From Flavobacterium sp. (GTDB taxonomy: Bacteria; Bacteroidota; Bacteroidia; Flavobacteriales; Flavobacteriaceae): a stretch of DNA of 64,000 nucleotides. The notes below the pieces were generated by a model that was not told the DNA's origin, searched no databases, and saw only the letters and a list, made by a program, of their open reading frames with translations. The position numbers and the translations under genes are program-made. The stretch is taken from positions 62,001 through 126,000 of the forward strand of contig JAIXSK010000025.1 of the NCBI GenBank assembly GCA_027484725.1, given 5' to 3'. Shown piece by piece: positions 8,380 through 16,795 of this stretch. The first letter of the stretch is position 1; each line of letters opens with the position of its first letter.

Positions 8380-9635
8380 GAGCGGGCAGCAGTTTCTAGT
8401 TGGAATACTTTTTCAATCCACTCGATGCTTTCATCAACCATGGTGTTCTCATCTTTGAGATGACTGGCAAAGTGATTGGTTATTTTTTGAATGAGGCGAT
8501 TGGTGATGAGCTCAGCCTGTTCTTGGTCAAAATTCGCCATTTTCTTGCGGTGAATATTGAGCTCGCCTTCTTTGATGGAATGCAATTTTTCTTTGAGTGC
8601 TTGAATGGTTGGGGCAAACTTGCGGTCTTTGGTCCAAGCGATGAATTCTTCTTTGATTTCTTCAATGATGGCTTCGGCCGCCGGAATGTGCTGCTTGCGT
8701 TTTTCGAGGGTTTCGTCGGTCATTTGCGATAAATGATCCATATGCACCAAAGTAACGCCCGGCAAATCTTTGACGTTTTCGTGTACGTTTTTCGGAATCG
8801 ACAAATCTAAAATCAACAACGGTTTTTTGAGGTTCAAAATAGCTTTGTCAATGGTTGGATTCTGAGCGCCTGTGGCCACCACCACTACATCCGCTTTTTG
8901 TAATTCGAGTTGTAATTCTGAATAATCTTTGACAATCAAATTGAGTTTTCCGGCCAATTTCTCGGCTTTGTCTTTGGTGCGATTGATCAGGGTGATGTGC
9001 TCATTTTTGGTGTGTTTGACCAAATTTTCGCAGGTATTTCTTCCGATTTTTCCGGTGCCAAACAATAAGATGTTTTTCTGACCGATATCAGGCACATTTT
9101 TGATGATGTATTGAACCGACGCAAAAGATACTGAAGTGGCTCCGGTACTGATTTCGGTTTCGTTCTTGATTTTTTTACTGGCTTGGATGACTGCATTGAT
9201 GAGACGGTCCATATACGTATTGACCAATCGCATGGATTTGGATTCGTTGAAACCGGCTTTGATTTGGCTGATGATTTCAAAATCACCCAAAATTTGACTG
9301 TCAAGTCCGGTTCCTACGCGAAACAAATGGTTGATTGCTTCTTGGTTTTTATAAACATAACCTACTTTTTGGAAATCTTCAACGGTTCCGTTGCTGAACT
9401 GACAAATGAGCTTGATGAGTTGAAACGGGTGTTCGGCAAAACCATAGATTTCAGTTCGATTACAGGTAGAAGTGACTATGAGACTTTCAATGCCTTCGCT
9501 CTGCGCCTGCTCCAACACTTGGGTTTTGGCTTTTGCATCAAGACTAAACGAACCTCTAATTTCTGCGTCGGCCTTTTTGTAGCTCAAGCCTACGACATAA
9601 AAATATTGGTGTTTTGGAGTCATTTGGTTTTCCAT
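8376..9635 (-). CDS. hemA: Glutamyl-tRNA reductase
   Basis: A 419 aa enzyme catalysing the first committed step of the C5 pathway, reducing glutamyl-tRNA to glutamate-1-semialdehyde with NADPH. The catalytic cysteine is in TSTCNRTEIYG, and the NADP-binding segment is NILLFGTGKIGRNTC, followed by INRTKDKAEKLA. The C-terminal helical dimerisation domain is present. It is the first gene of the minus-strand heme run, with a TAATTTTG promoter box about 27 bp upstream. HemL, the next enzyme of the route, is not in this window. Confidence 0.96.
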   Translation of the reverse strand: MENQMTPKHQYFYVVGLSYKKADAEIRGSFSLDAKAKTQVLEQAQSEGIESLIVTSTCNRTEIYGFAEHPFQLIKLICQFSNGTVEDFQKVGYVYKNQEAINHLFRVGTGLDSQILGDFEIISQIKAGFNESKSMRLVNTYMDRLINAVIQASKKIKNETEISTGATSVSFASVQYIIKNVPDIGQKNILLFGTGKIGRNTCENLVKHTKNEHITLINRTKDKAEKLAGKLNLIVKDYSELQLELQKADVVVVATGAQNPTIDKAILNLKKPLLILDLSIPKNVHENVKDLPGVTLVHMDHLSQMTDETLEKRKQHIPAAEAIIEEIKEEFIAWTKDRKFAPTIQALKEKLHSIKEGELNIHRKKMANFDQEQAELITNRLIQKITNHFASHLKDENTMVDESIEWIEKVFQLETAARS

Positions 9636-9661
9636 AGTTTGTTTTACGCAACAACGTGAGA

Positions 9662-9669
9662 CAAAATTA
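9662..9669 (-). promoter_or_regulatory. Promoter -7 box for the hemA operon
   Basis: The minus-strand sequence TAATTTTG fully matches TAnnTTTG. It lies 26 bp upstream of the hemA start. No convincing TTG at -33 was found. Confidence 0.45.
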
Positions 9670-9763
9670 CTGTGGTTGTTTTTATAAAAATAACGCTAAA
9701 AGTTCTTTTTGTGTCGCTGTGGGATATTTTGCTTTAAAATGTACCTTAATTCGTTATTTCTTA

Positions 9764-9771
9764 TAAATTTG
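9764..9771 (+). promoter_or_regulatory. Promoter -7 box for the AraC regulator-hemH-hemJ unit
   Basis: TAAATTTG matches TAnnTTTG on the plus strand, 93 bp before the regulator start. The remaining leader is AT-rich with no other clear signal. It is divergent from the hemA promoter about 100 bp away. Confidence 0.4.
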
Positions 9772-9864
9772 CAGTAAAATCAAGCCTTTTGAATGTTGTT
9801 ATATAGAATTATTCTAAATAAAAACATCGCTTGAAATAAAAACCGATTTTGAAAAAGTATCGCT

Positions 9865-10737
9865 ATGGGTTCTCAAGAAGTAATAACAATTGAAGATGAT
9901 TTTACCCTAATCAGATTTCAGAACGATTCACCAGATACATATAAAGTACAACGCCCGGTTCGTTTGGGGCTGATTCAATTTCATTTTGGTATCAAAGGCA
10001 AGGCACGTTTTGTTTTTAATCAAGGCTCTTACACCTTAGATTTGATTGAAGAAAAAGCGTTGCTGCTCTACAATCCGCAAAAAGAACTACCGCTTGATTT
10101 AGAAATGGATCCGAATTCTTGGGTGATTTCAGTCATTGTTTCGATTCAGAAATTCCACTCTTTGTTTTCAGAACAAGCCAGTCATATTCCGTTTTTGAGT
10201 GTAGAAAATCGCGATAAAAAATACTATTCTGAAAACGATATCAGCCCATCGATGGCTATTGTGCTCAATCAGTTGTTTCACTACAATTTGCATCCGTCTA
10301 TTAAAAACATGTATTACAAAGGCAAAGGTTATGAGCTTTTGAGTTTGTTTTTTAATCGATCTGAAGACCCCGATGCCGAACAATGTCCGTTTTTAGTGGA
10401 TGAAGAAAACGTCCTGAAAATTCGCCGCGCCAAAGACCTCATCATTGCACAAATGGCTGAACCGCCAGGGTTACAAGAACTCGCCGATCAAGTTGGCTTG
10501 AATTTGAAGAAACTCAAAATGGGTTTCAAGCAAATTTACGGCGACACGGTATATGGCTTTTTGTTTGACTATAAAATGAACTATGCGCGCAAATTGCTTG
10601 ACAGCGGTTCGTACAATGTGAATGAAGTCGGTCTGAAAATTGGCTACAGCACCGGAAGCCACTTTATTGCAGCATTTAAAAAGAAATTCGGAACTACTCC
10701 GAAAAAATATCTCATGTCTATTAATGTAAGCATATAA
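9865..10737 (+). CDS. AraC family transcriptional regulator, divergent from hemA
   Basis: A 290 aa DNA-binding regulator. The C-terminal third carries two helix-turn-helix units: the first around LQELADQVGLNLKKLKMGFK, the second with VGLKIGYSTGSHFIAAFKKKFGTTPKKY, the classical AraC signature. The N-terminal 170 residues are a predicted beta-rich sensing domain. The gene lies 12 bp upstream of hemH and is divergently placed from hemA, so heme or porphyrin/iron control is a fair inference. The effector is not deducible. Confidence 0.88.
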   Translation: MGSQEVITIEDDFTLIRFQNDSPDTYKVQRPVRLGLIQFHFGIKGKARFVFNQGSYTLDLIEEKALLLYNPQKELPLDLEMDPNSWVISVIVSIQKFHSLFSEQASHIPFLSVENRDKKYYSENDISPSMAIVLNQLFHYNLHPSIKNMYYKGKGYELLSLFFNRSEDPDAEQCPFLVDEENVLKIRRAKDLIIAQMAEPPGLQELADQVGLNLKKLKMGFKQIYGDTVYGFLFDYKMNYARKLLDSGSYNVNEVGLKIGYSTGSHFIAAFKKKFGTTPKKYLMSINVSI

Positions 10738-10749
10738 AATCCCATCATT

Positions 10750-11766
10750 TTGAAAAAAGGAGTCCTACTTGTTAATTTGGGTTCGCCCGATAGTCCACAA
10801 CCGAAAGATGTAAAAAAATACCTCGATGAATTCCTCATGGATAAGCGCGTGATTGATCTTCCGTATCTGTTGCGCGCCATTTTGGTCAAAGGCATCATTT
10901 TGAACACACGCCCTAAAAAATCAGCTGCCGCCTACCAAAAAATCTGGTGGGAAGACGGCTCACCGCTCATTGTGCTCTCAAAAAAATTACAGCAAAAAGT
11001 ACAAACCAAAGTATCGGTTCCGGTGGCTTTGGGTATGCGTTACGGAAACCCATCTATTGAATCTGGCTTGGCGCTTTTAAATGCGCAAGGGGTATCAGAT
11101 GTTTTATTGCTGCCGCTCTATCCGCAATTTGCGATGGCCACCACCGAAACGATTTTGGTGTTGGCTGAAGAAATTCGCCAAAGAACATTTCCTGAGATGA
11201 ACATCACTTCGGTTCCGGCTTTTTACAACAAAAAAGAATACATAGATGCCTTGGCGCATTCAGTTGATACTGAGCTCAAAGCGTTTGAACCGGAATATTT
11301 GTTGTTTTCGTATCACGGCGTTCCTGAGCGACACATCCGAAAATCTGACATTACCCAATCGCATTGCAAAATCGACGGTCAATGCTGTGTTACTGCTTCA
11401 CCGGCCCATGAATTTTGTTATCGCCACCAATGTTATGAAACCACCCGCCAAGTAGCCGAAGCTTTACAACTCAAAGAAGGAACCTACAGCACTTCGTTTC
11501 AATCGCGTTTGGGTCGCGATCCGTGGTTGCAGCCTTATACCGACGCCACTATTGATGGTCTGGCACAAAAAGGCATCAAAAAACTCGCTGTGGTTACCCC
11601 TGCTTTTGTTTCAGATTGTTTAGAAACACTCGAAGAAATCGGCATGGAAGCCGCGCATAGTTTTGAAGAAAACGGTGGTGAACATTTTAAAGCCATTGCT
11701 TGTTTGAATGACGATGAGCAGTGGTGTGATGCCGTTGCCGGTTGGATTAACCAATGGTCAGAGTAA
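10750..11766 (+). CDS. hemH: Ferrochelatase
   Basis: A 338 aa enzyme inserting Fe(II) into protoporphyrin IX. Signatures are the N-terminal KKGVLLVNLGSPDSP, the conserved SYHGVPERHIRKSD with the catalytic His, and the FQSRLGRDPWLQPYTD segment. The cysteine-rich insert CKIDGQCC is notable and is seen in some bacterial ferrochelatases. The start codon is TTG; no ATG is available at the conserved N-terminus. It follows the AraC gene by 12 bp and precedes hemJ by 2 bp. Confidence 0.95.
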   Translation: MKKGVLLVNLGSPDSPQPKDVKKYLDEFLMDKRVIDLPYLLRAILVKGIILNTRPKKSAAAYQKIWWEDGSPLIVLSKKLQQKVQTKVSVPVALGMRYGNPSIESGLALLNAQGVSDVLLLPLYPQFAMATTETILVLAEEIRQRTFPEMNITSVPAFYNKKEYIDALAHSVDTELKAFEPEYLLFSYHGVPERHIRKSDITQSHCKIDGQCCVTASPAHEFCYRHQCYETTRQVAEALQLKEGTYSTSFQSRLGRDPWLQPYTDATIDGLAQKGIKKLAVVTPAFVSDCLETLEEIGMEAAHSFEENGGEHFKAIACLNDDEQWCDAVAGWINQWSE

Positions 11767-11768
11767 TT

Positions 11769-12308
11769 ATGTACAACTACATCAAAGCGCTGCATCTGAT
11801 TTTTGTGATTACTTGGTTTGCCGGGTTGTTTTATATTGTTCGGTTGTTTGTCTATCAAATTGAAGCGCAGGCAAAAAAATCGCCCGAGCGAGAAATTTTA
11901 TCCACACAGTACAAAATCATGACCTATCGGTTGTGGTACATCATCACTTGGCCCAGTGCTGTTTTGGCAACTTTGTTTGCCTTGATGCTGCTGCATTTAA
12001 ATCCGGGTTGGCTATCGATGTCGTGGATGCAAGTCAAACTTGTGTTTGTGGTATTGCTGTTTGTGTATCATTTTAAATGTCATCAAATTTATCGCGAATT
12101 GCAACAAGACGTAGTCAAATACAGCTCTAATTTTATGCGACTCTGGAACGAAGGCGCCACGATTATTCTATTTGCCGTGGTGTTTTTGGTGATTCTTAAA
12201 AATGCTCTGGATTGGGTGTATGGCGTATTGGGCATTGTAGCGTTCTCGGTTTTGATTATGCTCGGCTTTAGATTTTACAAACGAATTCGCGAGAAAAACA
12301 AATCCTAA
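11769..12308 (+). CDS. hemJ: HemJ-type protoporphyrinogen IX oxidase (CopD-like membrane protein)
   Basis: A 179 aa inner membrane protein with about four to five transmembrane helices that oxidises protoporphyrinogen IX to protoporphyrin IX. The N-terminus MYNYIKALHLIFVITWFAGL with His9 and a Lys at 90 in WMQVKLVF correspond to residues known to be essential in HemJ. The ATG at 11769, 2 bp after the hemH stop, gives the standard family start; an earlier in-frame Met is inside hemH. The location directly after ferrochelatase supports the function over the generic CopD annotation. Confidence 0.88.
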   Translation: MYNYIKALHLIFVITWFAGLFYIVRLFVYQIEAQAKKSPEREILSTQYKIMTYRLWYIITWPSAVLATLFALMLLHLNPGWLSMSWMQVKLVFVVLLFVYHFKCHQIYRELQQDVVKYSSNFMRLWNEGATIILFAVVFLVILKNALDWVYGVLGIVAFSVLIMLGFRFYKRIREKNKS

Positions 12309-12311
12309 ATC

Positions 12312-13784
12312 ATGCTCAAAGGCTTCAAAATGTCTATGCTCTCGTTGCGCATCAGGATTTTCCTGTCAATGATTGTATTGATTTTGATTGCCTCAATTTT
12401 AATGGCTTCCATTTCGATTATTCAATTTAAAAACGAAGCCCGCGATTACCACCAAGAACGGCTCGAACGCAAAGAAACCGCCATCAAAGAGCACATCAAC
12501 TACGTTTTATCAACCACAACCTACCCACTGACACCGCGCAATTTGGGGGTGATTTTTAAGGATAAAATCCATGAATTGGCGCAAATTCACAGCCTGGAAA
12601 TCAACATATACAGCTTAAACGGCAAGTTGCTCAAATCATCGAAGGCCAAGTTTTCTGTCGATAGCGTTTCGCCACCAATTCCCAAATATATTCTCAAACT
12701 GGTTCAATCATCGATAGAAAAACGATACGTTGACATCAAGAACATCAACGGGGTCAAAAACCGCTCATCGTACAGCCAAATCAAAGACGAGAAATTCAAG
12801 CCGCTCGGAATTTTAAACATTCCGTATGTTGAGGACGATGGTTTTTATGAAAAAGAATTGCAAAATTTCTTGATCCGGCTTGGGCAAGTGTATGCTTTTA
12901 TGCTCGTGATTGCCTTTGCGCTCGCGTACTTTTTGGCCAGTTATATTACTCAATCGCTCAAAACTATTTCAGACCGCTTGAGCGAGACGAGCTTGAGTCA
13001 GAAAAACCAAAAAATTGTACTCGAGGCCAACAGCAAAGAAATTAATTTGCTCATCAACGCCTACAACGACATGGTGGATGAACTCGAGAAAAGTGCCGTA
13101 AAATTGGCGCAAAGTGAACGTGAAGAAGCTTGGCGTGAAATGGCCAAACAAGTCGCGCATGAAATCAAAAATCCGCTCACCCCAATGCGCTTAACGGTTC
13201 AGAGTTTTCAGCGAAAATTTGACGCCAATGACCCTGAACTCAAACAAAAACTCAAAGATTATTCAGATACGCTGATTCAGCAAATTGACACGATGAGTGC
13301 TGTGGCCTCGGCCTTTTCGAACTTTGCTTCGATGCCGGCCCAGCAGAACGAAACGCTCAATGTGGTGGAAGTAGTTGAACTTGCGCTGGATATTTTCAAT
13401 GAAGATTATCTGGTGTTTGAATCAGAAGAAAAAGAAATCATCACCAAGATGGACCGAACCCAACTGATTCGCATCATCACCAATTTGGTCAAAAATGCCA
13501 TTCAAGCCATTCCGGAACAACAAGCCTTGAAGCAGGTTTTGGTTTCTGTTCGGCGTCATCCGAGCGAAGTGATTATTCTGGTGCGCGACAACGGAACCGG
13601 CATTGAAAAACAATTTCAAGATCAAATTTTTGAGCCTAAATTCACCACCAAAAACAGCGGGATGGGCTTGGGCTTGGGAATTATTAAAAATATCATCGAA
13701 AATTATAAAGGAACCATTACTTTTGAAACACAAACCGGTCAGGGAACTACTTTTATGGTAGCGCTTCCGCTGACCTCAGCATAA
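12312..13784 (+). CDS. NtrY-like sensor histidine kinase
   Basis: A 490 aa inner membrane two-component sensor. It has a TM helix at about 15-37, a periplasmic sensor region of about 150 residues, a second TM at about 192-213 and a HAMP linker. The HisKA motif EVAHEIKNPLTPMRL type sequence follows, with phospho-acceptor His283. The ATPase domain has N box TNLVKNAIQAI, G1 RDNGTGIE and G2 GMGLGLGI. The H-box with KNPLTP resembles NtrY kinases. No response regulator gene is adjacent, so it is an orphan kinase. It starts 3 bp after hemJ. Confidence 0.9.
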   Translation: MLKGFKMSMLSLRIRIFLSMIVLILIASILMASISIIQFKNEARDYHQERLERKETAIKEHINYVLSTTTYPLTPRNLGVIFKDKIHELAQIHSLEINIYSLNGKLLKSSKAKFSVDSVSPPIPKYILKLVQSSIEKRYVDIKNINGVKNRSSYSQIKDEKFKPLGILNIPYVEDDGFYEKELQNFLIRLGQVYAFMLVIAFALAYFLASYITQSLKTISDRLSETSLSQKNQKIVLEANSKEINLLINAYNDMVDELEKSAVKLAQSEREEAWREMAKQVAHEIKNPLTPMRLTVQSFQRKFDANDPELKQKLKDYSDTLIQQIDTMSAVASAFSNFASMPAQQNETLNVVEVVELALDIFNEDYLVFESEEKEIITKMDRTQLIRIITNLVKNAIQAIPEQQALKQVLVSVRRHPSEVIILVRDNGTGIEKQFQDQIFEPKFTTKNSGMGLGLGIIKNIIENYKGTITFETQTGQGTTFMVALPLTSA

Positions 13785-13794
13785 ACAATAACCT

Positions 13795-14577
13795 ATGAAC
13801 TACGAAAATATCCTCATTGCTGCTGAAAACGGCATTGCTACCCTTACCATCAATCGGCCCAGCAAACTCAACGCACTGAACAAAGCCACCATTGCCGAAT
13901 TACACCACGCGCTGAACACTTTAGACCTCGACAATTCGGTACGGGTCATCATCCTAACCGGAAGCGGTGAAAAAGCCTTTGTAGCCGGTGCTGATATTGC
14001 CGAATTTGCGCATTTTTCTGTGGAAGAGGGCGCGCAATTGGCCGCTCAGGGTCAAGAACTTTTGTTTGATTTTGTTGAAAACCTCAGAACGCCTGTGATT
14101 GGTGCTGTCAATGGTTTTGCGCTCGGCGGCGGATTAGAACTGGCTATGTCTTGCCATTTTAGAGTGGCTTCGGACAACGCCAAAATGGGCTTGCCTGAAG
14201 TTTCTCTGGGCGTTATTCCGGGTTATGGCGGAACCCAACGTTTGCCGCAACTCATCGGAAAAGGCCGCGCCCTAGAAATGATCATGACTGCCGGAATGAT
14301 GTCGGCAGAAGAGGCACAGCGCGCCGGACTCGTGAACCACGTAGTGACACAAGCTGAACTTTTGGAGTTTTGTAAAGGTATAGCCGCTCGCATTATGAAA
14401 AATTCTCCGGTGGCTATTGGTCAAGCCATCAAAGCGGTCAACGCGAATTTTAAAGACGGCGTCAACGGTTTTGAAACCGAAATCAAAGCGTTTGGCAAAT
14501 GCTTCGGAACCGAAGATTTTAAAGAAGGAACTACTGCTTTTTTAGAGAAGAGAAAAGCTGTGTTTACGGGTAAATAG
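13795..14577 (+). CDS. Enoyl-CoA hydratase/isomerase (crotonase) family
   Basis: A 260 aa cytosolic crotonase. The oxyanion-hole segments are AFVAGADIAEF and GFALGGGLELAMSC. The Glu of LPEVSLGVIPGYGGTQRLP, together with the position of the upstream acidic residue, suits hydratase activity, for example 3-hydroxybutyryl-CoA dehydratase or fatty acid beta-oxidation. It starts 10 bp after the histidine kinase. The exact acyl substrate cannot be set from sequence. Confidence 0.9.
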   Translation: MNYENILIAAENGIATLTINRPSKLNALNKATIAELHHALNTLDLDNSVRVIILTGSGEKAFVAGADIAEFAHFSVEEGAQLAAQGQELLFDFVENLRTPVIGAVNGFALGGGLELAMSCHFRVASDNAKMGLPEVSLGVIPGYGGTQRLPQLIGKGRALEMIMTAGMMSAEEAQRAGLVNHVVTQAELLEFCKGIAARIMKNSPVAIGQAIKAVNANFKDGVNGFETEIKAFGKCFGTEDFKEGTTAFLEKRKAVFTGK

Positions 14578-14584
14578 ACTAGTC

Positions 14585-16009
14585 ATGAGGAAAAATATTT
14601 TTGCTGTACTTTTTATCTTTTTGAGTTTTTCAATCAATGCCGCAAATCCGTTTCAAATTGAATTGCCAGAAAATCAGAAACTAGAATCTTCGTTTTCAAT
14701 TGATGTAAGCGCTAACAAATCATTACACCTTTTGATGGTTAAAAATACGGATGCTAAACTCTGGAATTATCGCGTTTTCTTTGTAGAATCTGACTTAAAA
14801 ACTAGAGAACTTGAGACCGTCGATTTCGATAATATGCCGTCTATTTTGACTTTTCACGGCGATGAAAAACAAACCACTTTTACGTTGTATTGTGAAAAAA
14901 GCCGAACGTTAATTTTTTTAGACATCAATCACCAAACCGGGAAAAAACAAACCCATGTTTTGCCAAATCAGGACAAACCGGAAATTGCCATTCACGATCG
15001 TCAAAAGTCAGTTTTGGTTAATGTGATGTCAAGCGGCCTCAACTTTCAGATTTTCAATATTCAAAGCTCCAGTCAATTCCTTAAAAGTGAATTTAGCTTA
15101 TCGGGCACTGCTTTGCTAAATGAAGTTTCACAGATTTTTGACGTTGATCCGCAAGCGATTAACCAAAATGAATATGTGAAAAGTGGTTCTATTGCATCGC
15201 AAAAAGCTTATTTATCAGGCAATAAATTATACTTGACAAAAGATTATGCTAAACAACGTGAAACGCGTGTTTACATGATAGATTTAGAGCATCCTACAAC
15301 ATTATTTTCGACTTACAATTCATCTGACAATTTTAAATTTAAAGATATCAACAGCTATATTTTTAACGATCATTTATTTGTGATTGGAACGGCAATCCCA
15401 AATCCGTTCTCATCTGATCAAAACAAAAATGACGCAATGATTACTGTGGTTGATTTATCGCAAAAAAGTTTACTGAAAAAATTTTGGTTATCTGAAGAAG
15501 TTTTCAAAAACATCCCGAACGAAAAATATAAAGCGTTTTTAGACCAAAATGGCGAGACAAATTATAAAGTTACAGTTACAATAAATAAAACCAAGAACAA
15601 CAATTTAAAATTCAGAATCGGCAGAGAAAATAAATTAGAATATAATTATTATTACGATTGGTGGTTTCACCATCAGTTTATGATGATGAATCAACAAATG
15701 ATGATGAATCAACAAATGATGAATAGTATACCGCGCGGTTTTGGACCTTGTGATGATACTCGTGCGTTTTCAAATATTAAAAGCAAAGAACTGGCTTCTG
15801 TCGAATTTACTCTTGACGCATCTATTAACCTCATCGGCGATGATAGCGACACGACTTACCCCAACATTGATCGCGATAAATATCTTGAAGAGTTCAAAGA
15901 AAACAAGAAGTATAAAAAATTCACAGCTTGCTTTATGGCTAATGAAATGCGTTACATCTATCAAGACAACAAAACGAAAGTGATTTATATAGAAAGTAAA
16001 GTCTTGTAA
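14585..16009 (+). CDS. Secreted protein of unknown function with a MMMNQQ repeat
   Basis: A 474 aa exported protein with a clear Sec signal peptide (residues 1-19, cleavage near INA-AN). The body is predicted mostly beta-stranded and could be a propeller-like fold, but I recognise no family. At about residue 366-380 a tandem 18 bp repeat encodes MMMNQQ twice plus a partial unit. There is no C-terminal secretion domain that I can recognise. It is 7 bp after the crotonase gene and abuts the convergent HD gene stop to stop. Confidence 0.6.
   Translation: MRKNIFAVLFIFLSFSINAANPFQIELPENQKLESSFSIDVSANKSLHLLMVKNTDAKLWNYRVFFVESDLKTRELETVDFDNMPSILTFHGDEKQTTFTLYCEKSRTLIFLDINHQTGKKQTHVLPNQDKPEIAIHDRQKSVLVNVMSSGLNFQIFNIQSSSQFLKSEFSLSGTALLNEVSQIFDVDPQAINQNEYVKSGSIASQKAYLSGNKLYLTKDYAKQRETRVYMIDLEHPTTLFSTYNSSDNFKFKDINSYIFNDHLFVIGTAIPNPFSSDQNKNDAMITVVDLSQKSLLKKFWLSEEVFKNIPNEKYKAFLDQNGETNYKVTVTINKTKNNNLKFRIGRENKLEYNYYYDWWFHHQFMMMNQQMMMNQQMMNSIPRGFGPCDDTRAFSNIKSKELASVEFTLDASINLIGDDSDTTYPNIDRDKYLEEFKENKKYKKFTACFMANEMRYIYQDNKTKVIYIESKVL
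15680..15724 (+). repeat. 18 bp in-frame tandem repeat
   Basis: The unit at 15680-15697 is repeated exactly at 15698-15715 and partly up to about 15724. It encodes a Met/Asn/Gln-rich stretch in the unknown secreted protein and is prone to slippage in whole-unit steps without frameshift. Confidence 0.75.
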
Positions 16010-16660
16010 TTAATTCTCTCCTTCCCACTCAGCATAAAACTGTGCAAGAAATTGCTCCATAAAACGATGACGCTCTTGGGCGATTTGTTTTCCGGATGCT
16101 GTATTCATTTGGTCTTTGAGCAACAAAAGTTTTTCGTAAAAATGATTCAGTGTAGGCGCGGTGCTGGCCTTGTATTCTTCTTGGGTCATGTGCAAATTGG
16201 GCGCAATAGCCGGATTGTATAAAGGTCGGTTTTTGAATCCGCCGTAATTAAAACATCGCGCGATTCCGATGGCGCCCATGGCATCTAATCGGTCAGCGTC
16301 TTGCACAATCTGAAGCTCTTTGCTGGTTTGGGTGCGCTCAAAATTACCGCCTTTGAACGAGATATGCTCGATGATAAAAATCACCTGAGCCATGAGTTGT
16401 TCAGGAGCGTCTTGCGTGATTAAAAATGCGCGGGCAACGCTGGGCCCGACGGTTTCGTCGCCGTTGTGGAATTTGCTATCGGCAATGTCGTGCAACAAAG
16501 CACCGAGTTTAACTACCGTGAGGTCACAACTTTCTGCTTGCGCAATGAGCAACGCATTTTTGTAGACGCGCTCTATATGAAACCAATCATGGCCGCCTTC
16601 GGCATTTTGCAACTGCTGACGCACAAAAGCAATGGTGTTATCAATAATAGATGGATGCAT
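16010..16660 (-). CDS. HD domain phosphohydrolase
   Basis: A 216 aa cytosolic protein of the HD superfamily (metal-dependent phosphohydrolase; nucleotide substrate not known). Metal ligands are seen as GHDWFHIERV near residue 23, LLHDIADSKF near 57 and the second half QDADRLDAMGAIGIAR. The frame extends to 16774, but that extension translates repeat copy B, so the ATG at 16660 is the real start. It is convergent with the unknown secreted protein; the stop codons are immediately adjacent. Confidence 0.85.
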   Translation of the reverse strand: MHPSIIDNTIAFVRQQLQNAEGGHDWFHIERVYKNALLIAQAESCDLTVVKLGALLHDIADSKFHNGDETVGPSVARAFLITQDAPEQLMAQVIFIIEHISFKGGNFERTQTSKELQIVQDADRLDAMGAIGIARCFNYGGFKNRPLYNPAIAPNLHMTQEEYKASTAPTLNHFYEKLLLLKDQMNTASGKQIAQERHRFMEQFLAQFYAEWEGEN

Positions 16661-16674
16661 AGGATGATCGGATT

Positions 16675-16779
16675 TGCGTGCGTGATGGAAGCGGTTATCC
16701 TTTTGCAGGCCGTGAGGCGCAAAAGATATGAGCGTACAGCACGACAGCGCCGCAGCGCAGCGAAGGCGGTGCACGCCCC
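16675..16779 (-). repeat. Extragenic repeat, copy B (composite hairpin element)
   Basis: It lies between the acyl-ACP desaturase stop and the HD gene start. The outer arms match copy A (TGCGTG.G.GATGG.AGC and GCACGCCC), and the core matches copy C: AGCGGTTATCCTTTTG (15 of 16) and CAAAAGATATGAGCG (15 of 15). The core folds as CTTTTGC/GCAAAAG with an inner GCC/GGC stem. It is GC-rich relative to its neighbours. Confidence 0.7.
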
Positions 16780-16795
16780 AAAAAATCTTAGTGAA

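Noticed and set aside
16661..16774. N-terminal extension of the HD protein with a Cys/Arg-rich start
   Set aside because: This extension is the translation of repeat copy B; the ATG at 16660 gives a normal HD protein.
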